A DNA stretch of 64,000 nt, from NCBI RefSeq assembly GCF_009759665.1, contig NZ_WQNE01000016.1, positions 100,301 through 164,300 on the forward strand, in the 5' to 3' direction. Numbering within the stretch: position 1 is the first letter of the stretch; each line of letters starts with the position of its first letter. The notes under the pieces are model-generated. The model was given only the letters and a program-made list of their open reading frames with translations. It did not search any database and was not told the origin of the DNA. The translations under genes were made by a program, and so were the position numbers. The stretch is from Bradyrhizobium cajani. Its GTDB lineage: Bacteria > Pseudomonadota > Alphaproteobacteria > Rhizobiales > Xanthobacteraceae. Of this stretch, positions 34,821 to 43,223 are shown piece by piece.

Positions 34821-35471
34821 TCAGCATCCTCGGCAGATGTTCAGTCTGGGACCGCTTTCCCGTTCGGGCTGCCGCGGCGTGGCCGCGGCGCGCTTCTTGA
34901 GCAATTTGCCCTTGCCCTCTTCGATGAGAGTCGAAAACTTGACCGCGCCATCATCTGAAATTTCGATGTGCGGCGTGGTGCCCCGGATTCCCATCGTTGC
35001 AACGGGCGTATCGACCTTCATATCGCCGGTCTTCGCGACCTGGCCGGCAACGAATGTGGCCGTCCCTCTGGTCAGATTGAAGAACGTGGCGTTGGACTTG
35101 CCGTCAGGCTCGTACACGTACTCGTCCAAAGTCATGCGCGCGTTGCTCGACAGATTGAACGACGAGCCATCGTTGAAATTGATGCTGACGCGGCTGTCCG
35201 TCTCGGTTCGCACCACGTCGCGCAGATACACGACGTCGCCCACCTTGGTTTGAGCGGCCTGATCGGGAAGGTTCGCCTGGACGACGACCGCACCAGCGTG
35301 CTCGATCGTGACCGACCCCGTGACGGCCACGACCTTTCCGATGGGCTTTGGCGCAACATCCCGAAGGACGGGCCTTAACGGATCGACTTGAGCCTGCGCC
35401 GGCGCAGCAAGTCCATTCGCGATGACCCAAGCAAAACCGGCCACCAAGGTTGTAATCGTGTGCCTCCACAT
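34821..35471 (-). CDS. Exported FecR-domain protein
   Basis: This 216-residue exported protein has a signal peptide (TLVAGFAWVIANGLAAPAQA) and a FecR domain: VVAVTGSVTIEHAGAVV, VGDVVYLRDVVRTETDSRVS, FNDGSSFNLSSNARMTLDEY, and VDTPVATMGIRGTTPH. It lacks the anti-sigma N-terminal DUF and there is no sigma factor or TonB receptor nearby, so it is not a classical iron-citrate regulator; such stand-alone FecR domains occur with large surface proteins. The gene next to it on the other strand also starts with a FecR domain. ATG 35471 is chosen for the signal peptide; the earlier in-frame start at 35669 is unlikely. Confidence 0.88.
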   Translation of the reverse strand: MWRHTITTLVAGFAWVIANGLAAPAQAQVDPLRPVLRDVAPKPIGKVVAVTGSVTIEHAGAVVVQANLPDQAAQTKVGDVVYLRDVVRTETDSRVSINFNDGSSFNLSSNARMTLDEYVYEPDGKSNATFFNLTRGTATFVAGQVAKTGDMKVDTPVATMGIRGTTPHIEISDDGAVKFSTLIEEGKGKLLKKRAAATPRQPERESGPRLNICRGC

Positions 35472-35913
35472 GACCCGCCCTTTCCGAGAAGATCCTGTTC
35501 GCGTGCCCGCTTGCCGGGCTCTGCAAGTCCCGGCCAAGCTCGCGTGTCGCGCACCGCCAATATCTACCACCCGGATTGGTCCTCTGGACCAGCTCACCAG
35601 AGGGAGTACCTCGTTTTTGCCATTGATCTCAGCGCCAAGCCGTTTGCCTCGCCATAGAAAGTGAGCCACCTTTTTCGCGCCGCTTAGTCGTCAATTGTTC
35701 CGAGAGACAAGCTGCTCGTGTCGAGTTCGCGGCATCTGGCGTGACTTGGTGATCGCCTTCCGTACCCCTAGAGATGGGACTTTAGTCAAACGTTTCGGCC
35801 TGCAGGTCTGGGATGCCAGCGCCAATGTTTGCTCCAATGGCGTAGGCAAAGCCGACAAGAAAACCGCAGCACCGCGCCAAGCCCGAATAATTCGGCATGC
35901 GAGGCCAAAGCCA
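35472..35913. other. Divergent region between FecR gene and RTX adhesin gene
   Basis: These 442 bases hold the promoters of both genes. An in-frame extension of the adhesin gene begins at 35695, but its codons are unlike the rest and the protein text is not FecR-like, so I treat it as leader. I see no other gene. A short dyad GGTCCTCTGGACC lies near 35578-35590. Confidence 0.45.
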
Positions 35914-38900
35914 ATGTTCATCGCTTCGGGCGTTGCTCCCCATGGGGCCATGGCGGCTCCGCCTCTCCAGATCATCGGCATGGTTCAGACAACCTTTGGT
36001 CAGGCTACTCTCAGGCGTGACAGCGGCGCGGCGAGTCGGGTCAGCGTTGGCGACCTTGTCTGCCGCGGTGACGTAATCGAGACTGCTGCGGATGCGCAGA
36101 TCGGCATTCGGCTTCTCGACGACACTGTATTCAACGTCTCCAGCCGCGCTCGTATCGAACTGCGCGAGTTCGCCTGCGATTCCGACGGGGCTCCGCGTTC
36201 GACCGTCGTTGCGGTCACCAGCGGAAATTTTGCCTTCGCGGCCGGCCGGCTGGCAAACAGCGGCACCCTGACGGTCGACACCCCCATGGGAAGCGTTCGC
36301 AGCCGTTCCCATGCGAGCGGGTTCGGCATCTTGACGATCGCGGCGTTGACTTTCTCGATGGTGAAGGACGCACCAGCCGCAGACCCGGACGCCACGTTTC
36401 TGGACGACGACAAGATCACCTACAAGGACCTGCAGCACGGCGCCTTCGAGCTCATCACCAAGGAGCCGGTACCACGACACATCATCGTCGATGATCCCAG
36501 CGAGACGATCGTCCTGAACCGGATCGGTTCCTCGGTCAGTGTGAACCAGGTTGCCAACAGCGCTGCTCGAATGGAGGAGTTGCAGGCGGCTCAACAGGAC
36601 GTGCTCGCCAATCTAACGCGAGGCGCAACGGGATCGAGCACGCCACCTTTCGCCGACTCGCTGCCGCTAGAGCACATCAATTTCACGTTCGAAGAGAGAA
36701 TTGCGCCGTTGGGCTCGGCTACGCCAGAGCCGGTGTTCGTGATCCCACTCATCGTACGGCCGCCGCCGACGCTGGGCGTGTCGGCCGGCCCAGTCGAGAT
36801 CGACACGATCACATTCGACGAATTCACCGCGACCACCGGTACCTTCGCCGCCAACAGCTCGCTCAATGCCACATTGACCTACGGTCTCGGCGGCGGGACG
36901 GCCGGCACCACGGTCCTGAACGGAAGTACATACGATCTTTCGCAGACCGGACCGTACGGCACCCTCTATCTCAATAGCACATCCGGCGCCTACGTGTTTG
37001 TGCCGAACAGCGCTGCAATCAATGCCCTGTCGTCGCCGACGAGCACGAGCTTCGTCATCACGGTCTCGGACGGCGGGCTCTCGGCGAGTCAGATCTTCAC
37101 CATCGCCATCAACGGAGTCAACGACACCGCCACGATCTCAGGCGACGCCGGCGGCGCGGTGGTGGAGGCGGGCGGCACCGCCAATGCGGCGCCCGGCATG
37201 CCAACCGCGACCGGCACGCTCACAGACACGGATGTCGACAACCCGCCCAACACCTTCACGGCCATCAGTTCGCCGACCAGGAGCACGGGCGGCTACGGCA
37301 GTTTCACGATGACTGCCGCCGGCGTGTGGACTTACATCCTCGACGATCGCAATAGCACGGTGCAGGCCCTTCGCGTCGGCGACACCTTGACCGACACCCT
37401 TACGGTGACCAGCATCGACGGCACCCCGCAAGTCGTGACGATCACGATCCAAGGCAGCAACGACGCCGCCGTCATCTCCGGGACTTCGACCGGTTCCGTC
37501 GTCGAGGCGAGCGGCGCTTCGCCCGGCATGCCGATCGCGGCGGGTACACTTGTCGCCACGGATGTCGACGACCCCTTCAGCACCTTCGTGGCGGTCGGCG
37601 CGCCGACGGCAAGCGCGCACGGCTATGGCTGTTTCACGATCACCGCGGCCGGCGTGTGGACCTATAAACTCGACAATGCCAACGCTGCGGTTCAGGCGCT
37701 CAACAAGGCCGACACGCTGACCGACTGCTTCACGGTGACCACGACCGACGGCACGGCACAGGTTGTGACGATCACCATCAACGGCAGCAACGATGCGGCT
37801 GTCATTTGCGGAACGACGACCGGCTGGGTGCTCGAGGCCGGATGTGTGGCCAATGGAAAGCCTGGCAAGCCGACTGCGACCGGCACGTTGACCGATGCCG
37901 ATCCCGATGATGCGTCCAACACCTTCACCGCGGTGAGCACGCCAAAGACGAGCGCGGGCGGCTTCGGGACCTTCACGATGACCGCGCTCGGCACGTGGAC
38001 CTACACGCTCGACGACAACAACAGCACGGTGCAAGCCCTCAATGCCTGCGATACTCGGACCGATCATTTCACCGTGACGACGCTCGACGGTACGCCGCAG
38101 GTGGTGACAATCACGATCAAGGGCACGAACGACGCCGCCATCATTTCCGGAACCACGACGGGCTCGGTGCTCGAAGCCGGCGGCATCTCGTCCGGGATCC
38201 CATGCGCGACCGGCAAGCTCGCCGATACCGACGTCGACAATCCGGCCAACACCTTCACGGCGGTAACCTCGTGCACTGCAAGCGACGGCGGCTACGGCAC
38301 CTTCACCATGACCGCGTCCGGCGTATGGACCTATGTGCTCGACAACAACAACTGCGTGGTGGACGCGCTCGACATCGGCGATACGGTCACCGATCACTTC
38401 ACGGTGACGACCATCGACGGCACCGCCCAAGAGGTGACGATCTGCATCCATGGCGCCAGTGAAGCCGACCCCAACGACTTCGACAATCTGGCAACAGGAG
38501 CAACCGTCGTCTGCGATCCCCCGTTTGTCTACGGCACGCCGGGGGATGACTGTATCGCCGGCGGCGGCAATTTTCCCCAAACGGTCTACGGAGGCGCCGG
38601 TGATGACACCCTCAACGGCACCGGCGTGAACGACACCATCTTTGGCGGATCGGGCAACGATGCGATCAAGGGCAACAACGGGGATGACGTCATCTACGGC
38701 GGCTCCGGACGAGACAATATCGACGGCTGCAACGGGTGCGACACCATCATCGGCGGGCTCGGTCCGGACAAGCTCACGGGCGGCAATGGCGATGACGCCT
38801 TCGTTTATCTGTCGACGGCAGATTCCCGTGCAGACCGGTTCGATACGATCACTGATTTCAGATCGGGAGCCGACAAGATCGATTTGACGGCTATCGGTGC

Positions 38901-39942
38901 GCTCGCATTCCTGGTCCTGGCATTGACCTCGACTGGCACATCCGTGCCGGCCCACACCATCGCCTGGATTTACGACGGCTCGGCCAATGAAACCGTCGTC
39001 TATGTCAATCCGACGGATCAAGCGCTCCATATCGGTGATTCCAGCCTGCTGGAAGTTCATCTCCAGGGTGTCGCGACCATCGATTCGTCCGATTTCATCG
39101 TGGACCAAACCGTCGCGCCAGCCCCGGCTGTGAGCGACACCATCGGCCCGACCGCAGCAATGCAAGGTGACACCGCCGTCGCTGCGATCGGTACGTCCGA
39201 GATCTCCGCCGACACGACGGACGGTAACAGTCCGCTCTCCTCCAGCGGAGGCTCAACCGCTCCATCGGTGGATGTAAGCCATCGCCTCGATGCCGCTCAG
39301 GATCAAAGCACCTTGAGCGAGGCAACCACCTCTTCCACCTCGGGCCAAGCTGCCACGCAATCCACCCTCTCGGATCCGGCAACCGTTTCGCCGTCGATGG
39401 ACTCCTTCAGATTTGTGTTCGAACAGACCGCGACCAGCGAGAGCACCCATTTGAGCGGAACTGGCGCGAGCGGCATGCCGGCGGAAAGTCATCCCATGCC
39501 GGATGTTGCCTCCACCATGGCGAGCGCTGCCGATACCGGAAATGCGGTCGATGCCGTCCCCGAGATCGGCCTCGACAACGGCGACGGCGCTCATTCGAGT
39601 CCTCCTCAGGCAAACGAACACCGTCACGCTCCGACTGGGGAGCCAGGCAGGCCTCATTCTCAACTGCATTCTGCGGCTGATGGCGCGCTCGGCGCATACG
39701 GACACTGGCAGGCGAATCCGCACGGGCTGGGCCATTCCTTCCACTTCCTGAATCCGGCGATCGAGAGATCGGGCGTCACATTCGAGAACGATGTCCCATC
39801 GCCGCTCGACCATCACGAACGCGCGGCAAAAGCCGAAGGACATGGCGGCGCCGCGGCGGCAGCCGACGTTTTGCAGCTGGACCATGGCGCTCACGTCGCC
39901 GGCGGCTTAGCCGCCCATGCGCCGCACGACCTCTTGGTGTGA
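35914..39942 (+). CDS. Large FecR-VCBS-RTX surface/secreted protein, cysteine-containing
   Basis: This protein of about 1342 residues would be exported by a type I system (no exporter in the window). Its order is a FecR domain (about 20-130; VGDLVCRGDVIETAADAQIG, VDTPMGSVRSRSHASGFG), a linker, a cadherin-like domain, and four VCBS repeats of about 110 residues (37117-38458; GxFTMTAAGVWTYxLD pattern). Next come RTX nonapeptides (YGGAGDDTLNG, FGGSGNDAIKG, YGGSGRDNIDG), a serralysin-type C-terminal segment (FDTITDFRSGADKIDLTAIG) and a 300-residue His/Ser/Ala-rich tail. Calcium-binding adhesin or biofilm function is a family inference. ATG 35914 follows GAGG at 35901; 35695 is the longest alternative. 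Thirteen cysteines between 37630 and 38745 are atypical for RTX proteins. Confidence 0.88.
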   Translation: MFIASGVAPHGAMAAPPLQIIGMVQTTFGQATLRRDSGAASRVSVGDLVCRGDVIETAADAQIGIRLLDDTVFNVSSRARIELREFACDSDGAPRSTVVAVTSGNFAFAAGRLANSGTLTVDTPMGSVRSRSHASGFGILTIAALTFSMVKDAPAADPDATFLDDDKITYKDLQHGAFELITKEPVPRHIIVDDPSETIVLNRIGSSVSVNQVANSAARMEELQAAQQDVLANLTRGATGSSTPPFADSLPLEHINFTFEERIAPLGSATPEPVFVIPLIVRPPPTLGVSAGPVEIDTITFDEFTATTGTFAANSSLNATLTYGLGGGTAGTTVLNGSTYDLSQTGPYGTLYLNSTSGAYVFVPNSAAINALSSPTSTSFVITVSDGGLSASQIFTIAINGVNDTATISGDAGGAVVEAGGTANAAPGMPTATGTLTDTDVDNPPNTFTAISSPTRSTGGYGSFTMTAAGVWTYILDDRNSTVQALRVGDTLTDTLTVTSIDGTPQVVTITIQGSNDAAVISGTSTGSVVEASGASPGMPIAAGTLVATDVDDPFSTFVAVGAPTASAHGYGCFTITAAGVWTYKLDNANAAVQALNKADTLTDCFTVTTTDGTAQVVTITINGSNDAAVICGTTTGWVLEAGCVANGKPGKPTATGTLTDADPDDASNTFTAVSTPKTSAGGFGTFTMTALGTWTYTLDDNNSTVQALNACDTRTDHFTVTTLDGTPQVVTITIKGTNDAAIISGTTTGSVLEAGGISSGIPCATGKLADTDVDNPANTFTAVTSCTASDGGYGTFTMTASGVWTYVLDNNNCVVDALDIGDTVTDHFTVTTIDGTAQEVTICIHGASEADPNDFDNLATGATVVCDPPFVYGTPGDDCIAGGGNFPQTVYGGAGDDTLNGTGVNDTIFGGSGNDAIKGNNGDDVIYGGSGRDNIDGCNGCDTIIGGLGPDKLTGGNGDDAFVYLSTADSRADRFDTITDFRSGADKIDLTAIGALAFLVLALTSTGTSVPAHTIAWIYDGSANETVVYVNPTDQALHIGDSSLLEVHLQGVATIDSSDFIVDQTVAPAPAVSDTIGPTAAMQGDTAVAAIGTSEISADTTDGNSPLSSSGGSTAPSVDVSHRLDAAQDQSTLSEATTSSTSGQAATQSTLSDPATVSPSMDSFRFVFEQTATSESTHLSGTGASGMPAESHPMPDVASTMASAADTGNAVDAVPEIGLDNGDGAHSSPPQANEHRHAPTGEPGRPHSQLHSAADGALGAYGHWQANPHGLGHSFHFLNPAIERSGVTFENDVPSPLDHHERAAKAEGHGGAAAAADVLQLDHGAHVAGGLAAHAPHDLLV
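37117..38458 (+). repeat. Four tandem VCBS repeats (periods 339, 330, 339 bp)
   Basis: Repeat starts are marked by the codons for N-D-(T/A)-A at about 37120, 37459, 37789 and 38128. Units share TGTLTDTDVDNPxNTFTA and the GVWTY core but have diverged strongly, with cysteines only in units 2-4. Confidence 0.85.
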
Positions 39943-39954
39943 AACGATTTCGGC

Positions 39955-40890
39955 CTATTTCCGCCCAGCCGGTGGCGGCGTCGCCATCGCCGCCGCCGGC
40001 TCGGGCGGCGCCAGGTGGCGCGGGACGATGATGGACTGGCCGGGGGTGAGCTGCGCATTCTCCGGCAGCGAGTTGCTCTGCGCGAGCGACCACAGCGGCA
40101 CGCGATTGGCCGCCGCGATGCTTTCCATGGTGTCGCCGCGGCGGACCGGCAGGCGCACGCCGCTATCCCACAATTCGACCAGCGTATCGCCGGGCACCAG
40201 ATAGCGCAGCGGCACGGCACCGGCCTGGGCCTGCGCCTGAATGCGCGGCAGCTGCGTCACCATGTCGAGGATCTGGCGATGGATGTCGTCGGACTTTTCG
40301 ATGTTGATGTGGCTGACCCGCGCGTTCTCCTTGAGGTCGTAGCTCGCATAATGGCCGCGATAGCCGGCCACGGCCACGACATCGCCGCCGCCGAGCACGC
40401 TGTCGGAGAGGAAGATGTTGATGAAACGCTCGACATTGAGCGGCACGTCGCCGGTCGCGTGCGCGGGGTCGATGGTGATCACGAGGCTGATCGGGATGTT
40501 CTCCTTGGCCGCCATCTCGGAGATGACGATCGAGCACAGCCCGCCCATGGAATGGCCGATCAGCACGATCGGCGCCGACGTTTCCTTGTAGCTGGCGATG
40601 GCGCGATTGCCGATCAGCCGGCACAGGGTGAATTCATAGACATCCGCCGAGAAGCCGGCCTGCGTCAGCTTCTCGCCGAGCCGGTCCATGCCGGTCGAGA
40701 AGAGCGGACCCATGGCGCCGCGGAACAGGTAGATCTTCGGCGGCGGCAACGGCTCGGCCGGCGCAGGCGGCGGCACGGCGGGAGCGACGGCAGCGGGCTT
40801 CAGCTTGGGCGGTGAAGCCACGGCCATGCCGGTGCTCAAGGCGAGCAGCCCGAGCGCTGCCAGCGCGACGATTCGCCTTCGATCAACCAT
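39955..40890 (-). CDS. Exported lipase-like alpha/beta hydrolase with C-terminal LysM domain
   Basis: This 311-residue exported protein has a signal peptide (IVALAALGLLALSTGMAVAS), a Pro-rich spacer, and then a hydrolase-like fold with IYLFRGAMGPLFSTGMD and the nucleophile elbow PIVLIGHSMGGLC. The C-terminus is a LysM module (YLVPGDTLVELWDSG...RRGDTMESIAAANRVPLW...LTPGQSIIVP), which should bind peptidoglycan. It may hydrolyse an ester at the cell wall; the acid and base of the triad cannot be placed with certainty. A shorter relative without LysM is encoded at 45773-46489. It converges with the adhesin gene at 12 bases. Confidence 0.82.
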   Translation of the reverse strand: MVDRRRIVALAALGLLALSTGMAVASPPKLKPAAVAPAVPPPAPAEPLPPPKIYLFRGAMGPLFSTGMDRLGEKLTQAGFSADVYEFTLCRLIGNRAIASYKETSAPIVLIGHSMGGLCSIVISEMAAKENIPISLVITIDPAHATGDVPLNVERFINIFLSDSVLGGGDVVAVAGYRGHYASYDLKENARVSHINIEKSDDIHRQILDMVTQLPRIQAQAQAGAVPLRYLVPGDTLVELWDSGVRLPVRRGDTMESIAAANRVPLWSLAQSNSLPENAQLTPGQSIIVPRHLAPPEPAAAMATPPPAGRK

Positions 40891-41031
40891 CAGTCCAGCA
40901 GTCCCACCACGGAAGGCAAAGACCTTCCCCCGCCGGGCTTAGTGACCATCGATTGGGTGGAATTTGGGGCATCGAGGCTCAGCCGCGGCGTACGGCCGCC
41001 TGCATCAAAGCTCCGTGATCTGCCGAGGCCG

Positions 41032-41649
41032 TCACTGCCTGCCCTTGAGCCGGCTGCGGTGCGCGGCCTGCTTGGCGCGGTTGCCGCAGATCGCCATGGC
41101 GCACCAGCGCCGCGCACGCCTGCGGGTGTGGTCGGCGAACAGCATGGTGCAGTTGTGGCCCTCGCATGCCTTCACGTTCGAAAAGTCCTCCTCGCAGACG
41201 AATTGCGCCAGCGCCTCGCCGACCGGCAGCAGCAGAGATTGCGGCGATTGCCAGCGCCGCGTCATCTGCAGCGCCAGCGCCCCGCCACGGTCGGGAGCCG
41301 GTACGATCTGCCGGAATGCCTCGTCGCGCTCCAGGAGACTGTTGAGCGGGCCCAGTTCCTGGAGTGCGCTCGCCGTGAGCGGCCGGCCGCCATGCTTGCG
41401 AACGAACCCCCTGAACCATTCCCGCAAGGCGCGGGCCTCGTCGGCCACTTTGCCCAGCTCCGCCGGTGTTGCGCGCGCCTTCAGCGCATCCAGCGCATCG
41501 GTCGGCACGAGCCCCGCCTGCGCCAGCCAGTCGATCAGGCCATCGCCATCGTCGAGCCAATCGATGGGCGTATCGAGCGGCGTCGCAACCGAATTCAGGA
41601 AGTCGAGGCCGCGCGAGTCCGCGATGAACATGGCAGGCGGTCTGTGCAT
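41032..41649 (-). CDS. ABATE/CGNR zinc-finger putative transcription factor
   Basis: This 205-residue protein has an N-terminal ABATE-like helical domain (RGLDFLNSVATPLDTPIDWL; ALREWFRGFVRKHG). Its C-terminal CGNR zinc finger reads CEGHNCTMLFADHTRRRARR then WCAMAICGNRAKQAAHRSR, with four Cys ligands and the eponymous CGNR motif. Such proteins are putative ligand-responsive repressors of stress or detoxification genes. It is divergent from an alpha/beta hydrolase gene across a 127-base region holding an 11-bp inverted repeat. The start is ATG 41649. Confidence 0.88.
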   Translation of the reverse strand: MHRPPAMFIADSRGLDFLNSVATPLDTPIDWLDDGDGLIDWLAQAGLVPTDALDALKARATPAELGKVADEARALREWFRGFVRKHGGRPLTASALQELGPLNSLLERDEAFRQIVPAPDRGGALALQMTRRWQSPQSLLLPVGEALAQFVCEEDFSNVKACEGHNCTMLFADHTRRRARRWCAMAICGNRAKQAAHRSRLKGRQ

Positions 41650-41685
41650 GAGCGATCCCCAAGCCGGTCTGAAAGGGTCATTTTC

Positions 41686-41760
41686 AGTAACCTGTTAAAA
41701 GCCAATTGACAAGTTACTAAACGGCGACGTAACCTCATGTAAGTCATTAAACAGGTTACT
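41686..41760. promoter_or_regulatory. Inverted repeat AGTAACCTGTT...AACAGGTTACT between CGNR gene and hydrolase gene
   Basis: The arms 41686-41696 and 41750-41760 are perfect 11-bp reverse complements. Between them are two more related half-sites (AAGTTACTAAA at about 41711 and GTAACCT at about 41729) and a TTGACA hexamer at 41706-41711 facing the hydrolase gene. This looks like a multi-site operator, plausibly for the CGNR protein, with the distal arm ending four bases before the hydrolase ribosome binding site (41764). Confidence 0.6.
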
Positions 41761-41776
41761 ACGAAGGAGAACGGTG

Positions 41777-42628
41777 ATGACCCCGACCACCTATCGCACC
41801 GCAGATGTCGACGGCTTCAAGCTGTTCTATCGCGAAGCTGGTCCTGTCGGCGCACCGAAGCTTCTTCTGCTGCACGGCTTCCCGAGCGCGGGCCACATGT
41901 TCCGCGATCTGATCCCGCTGCTCGCCGACAGGTTTCACATCGTGGCACCGGATCTTCCCGGCTTCGGCCAGTCCGACATGCCCCCGCGCGACGCCTTCTC
42001 CTATACCTTCGACAACGTCGCGCGCGTGATCGCGCGCTTCGCCGAGATCATCGGTTTCGATCGCTTCGCGGTCTATGTCTTCGACTATGGTGCGCCGACA
42101 GGTTTTCGGCTTGCGCTGCGCCACCCCGAGCGCATCACAGCCATCATCTCGCAGAACGGCAACGCCTATGAAGACGGCCTCAGCGACGGCTGGACACCGA
42201 TCAAGGCCTATTGGCAGAACCCCTCGCAAGCCAATCGCGATGCGCTGCGCGCTTTCCTGACGCCGGAGGCGACGCGCTGGCAATACACGCATGGGGTGCC
42301 CGATCCGACCATGGTGTCGCCGGACGGCCAGAACCTCGACAATTACTATCTGGCGCGCCCGGGCTCGGACGACGTGCAGCTCGATCTGTTCGGCGACTAC
42401 AAGAGCAACGTCGCGCTCTATCCCTCATTCCAGGACTATTTCCGCACGCACAAGCCGCCCTTCCTGGCAGTCTGGGGCAAGCACGACCCGTTCTTCATCC
42501 CGCCCGGCGCGGAAGCGTTCAAGCGCGACAATCCCAACGCCGTGGTGCAGTTCTTCGACACCGGCCATTTCGCGCTGGAAACACATGCAAGAGAGATTGC
42601 TGACGCCATTCGCGCGTTCTTGCACTGA
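41777..42628 (+). CDS. Alpha/beta hydrolase with Asp nucleophile (dehalogenase/epoxide hydrolase-like)
   Basis: This 283-residue cytosolic hydrolase has oxyanion-hole LLHGFPSAGHMF and APDLPGFGQSDMP. The nucleophile strand-turn reads VYVFDYGAPTGFRLAL, where Asp takes the place of the usual Ser, as in haloalkane dehalogenases and epoxide hydrolases. The acid is in VWGKHDPFF and the base His in DTGHFALETH. The substrate is unknown. ATG 41777 is six bases after AAGGAGA; a GTG at 41774 is also in frame. It is probably regulated by the divergent CGNR protein. Confidence 0.9.
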   Translation: MTPTTYRTADVDGFKLFYREAGPVGAPKLLLLHGFPSAGHMFRDLIPLLADRFHIVAPDLPGFGQSDMPPRDAFSYTFDNVARVIARFAEIIGFDRFAVYVFDYGAPTGFRLALRHPERITAIISQNGNAYEDGLSDGWTPIKAYWQNPSQANRDALRAFLTPEATRWQYTHGVPDPTMVSPDGQNLDNYYLARPGSDDVQLDLFGDYKSNVALYPSFQDYFRTHKPPFLAVWGKHDPFFIPPGAEAFKRDNPNAVVQFFDTGHFALETHAREIADAIRAFLH

Positions 42629-42637
42629 CGGGAGCGG

Positions 42638-43117
42638 CTAGAACCGCAAAATCCGGTTCAGCAATTCGAGCAAGCTGCGCTGCTCGGCCTCGTCGAGCGG
42701 CGCCAGCATCTTTTTGTTGTAGGGCGCCGTCAGCCGCGCGCCCTCCTGAATCAGCTTTGCACCCTTCGGCGTGAGCATGAGCTCGATGGCGCGGCGGTCC
42801 GACTTCGAGCGGTTGCGCTTGATGAAGCCGGACGATTCGAGCTCGTTCAGGATCTTGATCAGGTTCGGCAGGCGCAGCCGAAGCACGCTGGCGAGGCTGC
42901 TCGGCGGAACGCCGGGATTGTCGCGAATGACGACGAAGATCGCATAGGTCGCGGGCGTCAGCCCCAACGCCGCGAACTCCTCGTAGAAGCCCTCGAAGAA
43001 TTTGAGCTGCGCGAGCCGCAGCATGAAGCCGGGGGTTCGCTGGAGCGCTCGCAGGTCCAGCAATCCTTCCGACGGCTGCGCGGCCTTCGTTCCGGGTCTC
43101 AACGCTTTCGGGCTCAT
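42638..43117 (-). CDS. MarR-family transcriptional regulator
   Basis: This 159-residue regulator has the MarR winged helix (LTPATYAIFVVIRDNPGVPP; LASVLRLRLPNLIKILNELE; wing NRSKSDRRAIELMLTPKG), flanked by dimerisation helices. It is divergent from a solute-binding protein and P450 pair, so a role sensing an aromatic acid or its CoA ester is plausible, by analogy with regulators such as BadR or CouR. ATG 43117 follows GAGG; the TTG at 43126 is a weaker alternative. It converges with the hydrolase gene at nine bases. Confidence 0.92.
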   Translation of the reverse strand: MSPKALRPGTKAAQPSEGLLDLRALQRTPGFMLRLAQLKFFEGFYEEFAALGLTPATYAIFVVIRDNPGVPPSSLASVLRLRLPNLIKILNELESSGFIKRNRSKSDRRAIELMLTPKGAKLIQEGARLTAPYNKKMLAPLDEAEQRSLLELLNRILRF

Positions 43118-43150
43118 GATCCTCAATCCGCGGCGGCCAGTTTGGCCGAA

Positions 43151-43178
43151 TTGACACGCTCAGAAACAGCTATAAAAT
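43151..43178 (+). promoter_or_regulatory. Candidate sigma-70 promoter for the binding protein-P450 unit
   Basis: TTGACA at 43151-43156 and TAAAAT at 43173-43178 are separated by 16 bases, 46 bases upstream of the start codon at 43224. The -10 overlaps the palindrome at 43168-43184, which would fit repression by MarR. Confidence 0.5.
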
Positions 43179-43184
43179 ATAACT
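43168..43184. promoter_or_regulatory. Candidate MarR operator palindrome
   Basis: AGCTATA-AAA-TATAACT is a 17-bp imperfect palindrome (six of seven pairs per arm). Its size and location, between the divergent MarR and target genes and over the -10 element, match MarR binding sites. Confidence 0.5.
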
Positions 43185-43223
43185 ATTATTGAGCGGCACC
43201 AAGACCGCCATGGGAGGGAGACA

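Noticed and set aside
35695..35913. N-terminal extension of the FecR-VCBS-RTX protein
   Set aside because: Codon use and protein text differ from the rest, and a well-spaced GAGG supports ATG 35914; kept only as an alternative.
37138..39165. A 675-codon minus-strand open frame
   Set aside because: It is a shadow of the VCBS/RTX repeats; its apparent repeats only mirror the repeated codons of the real gene.
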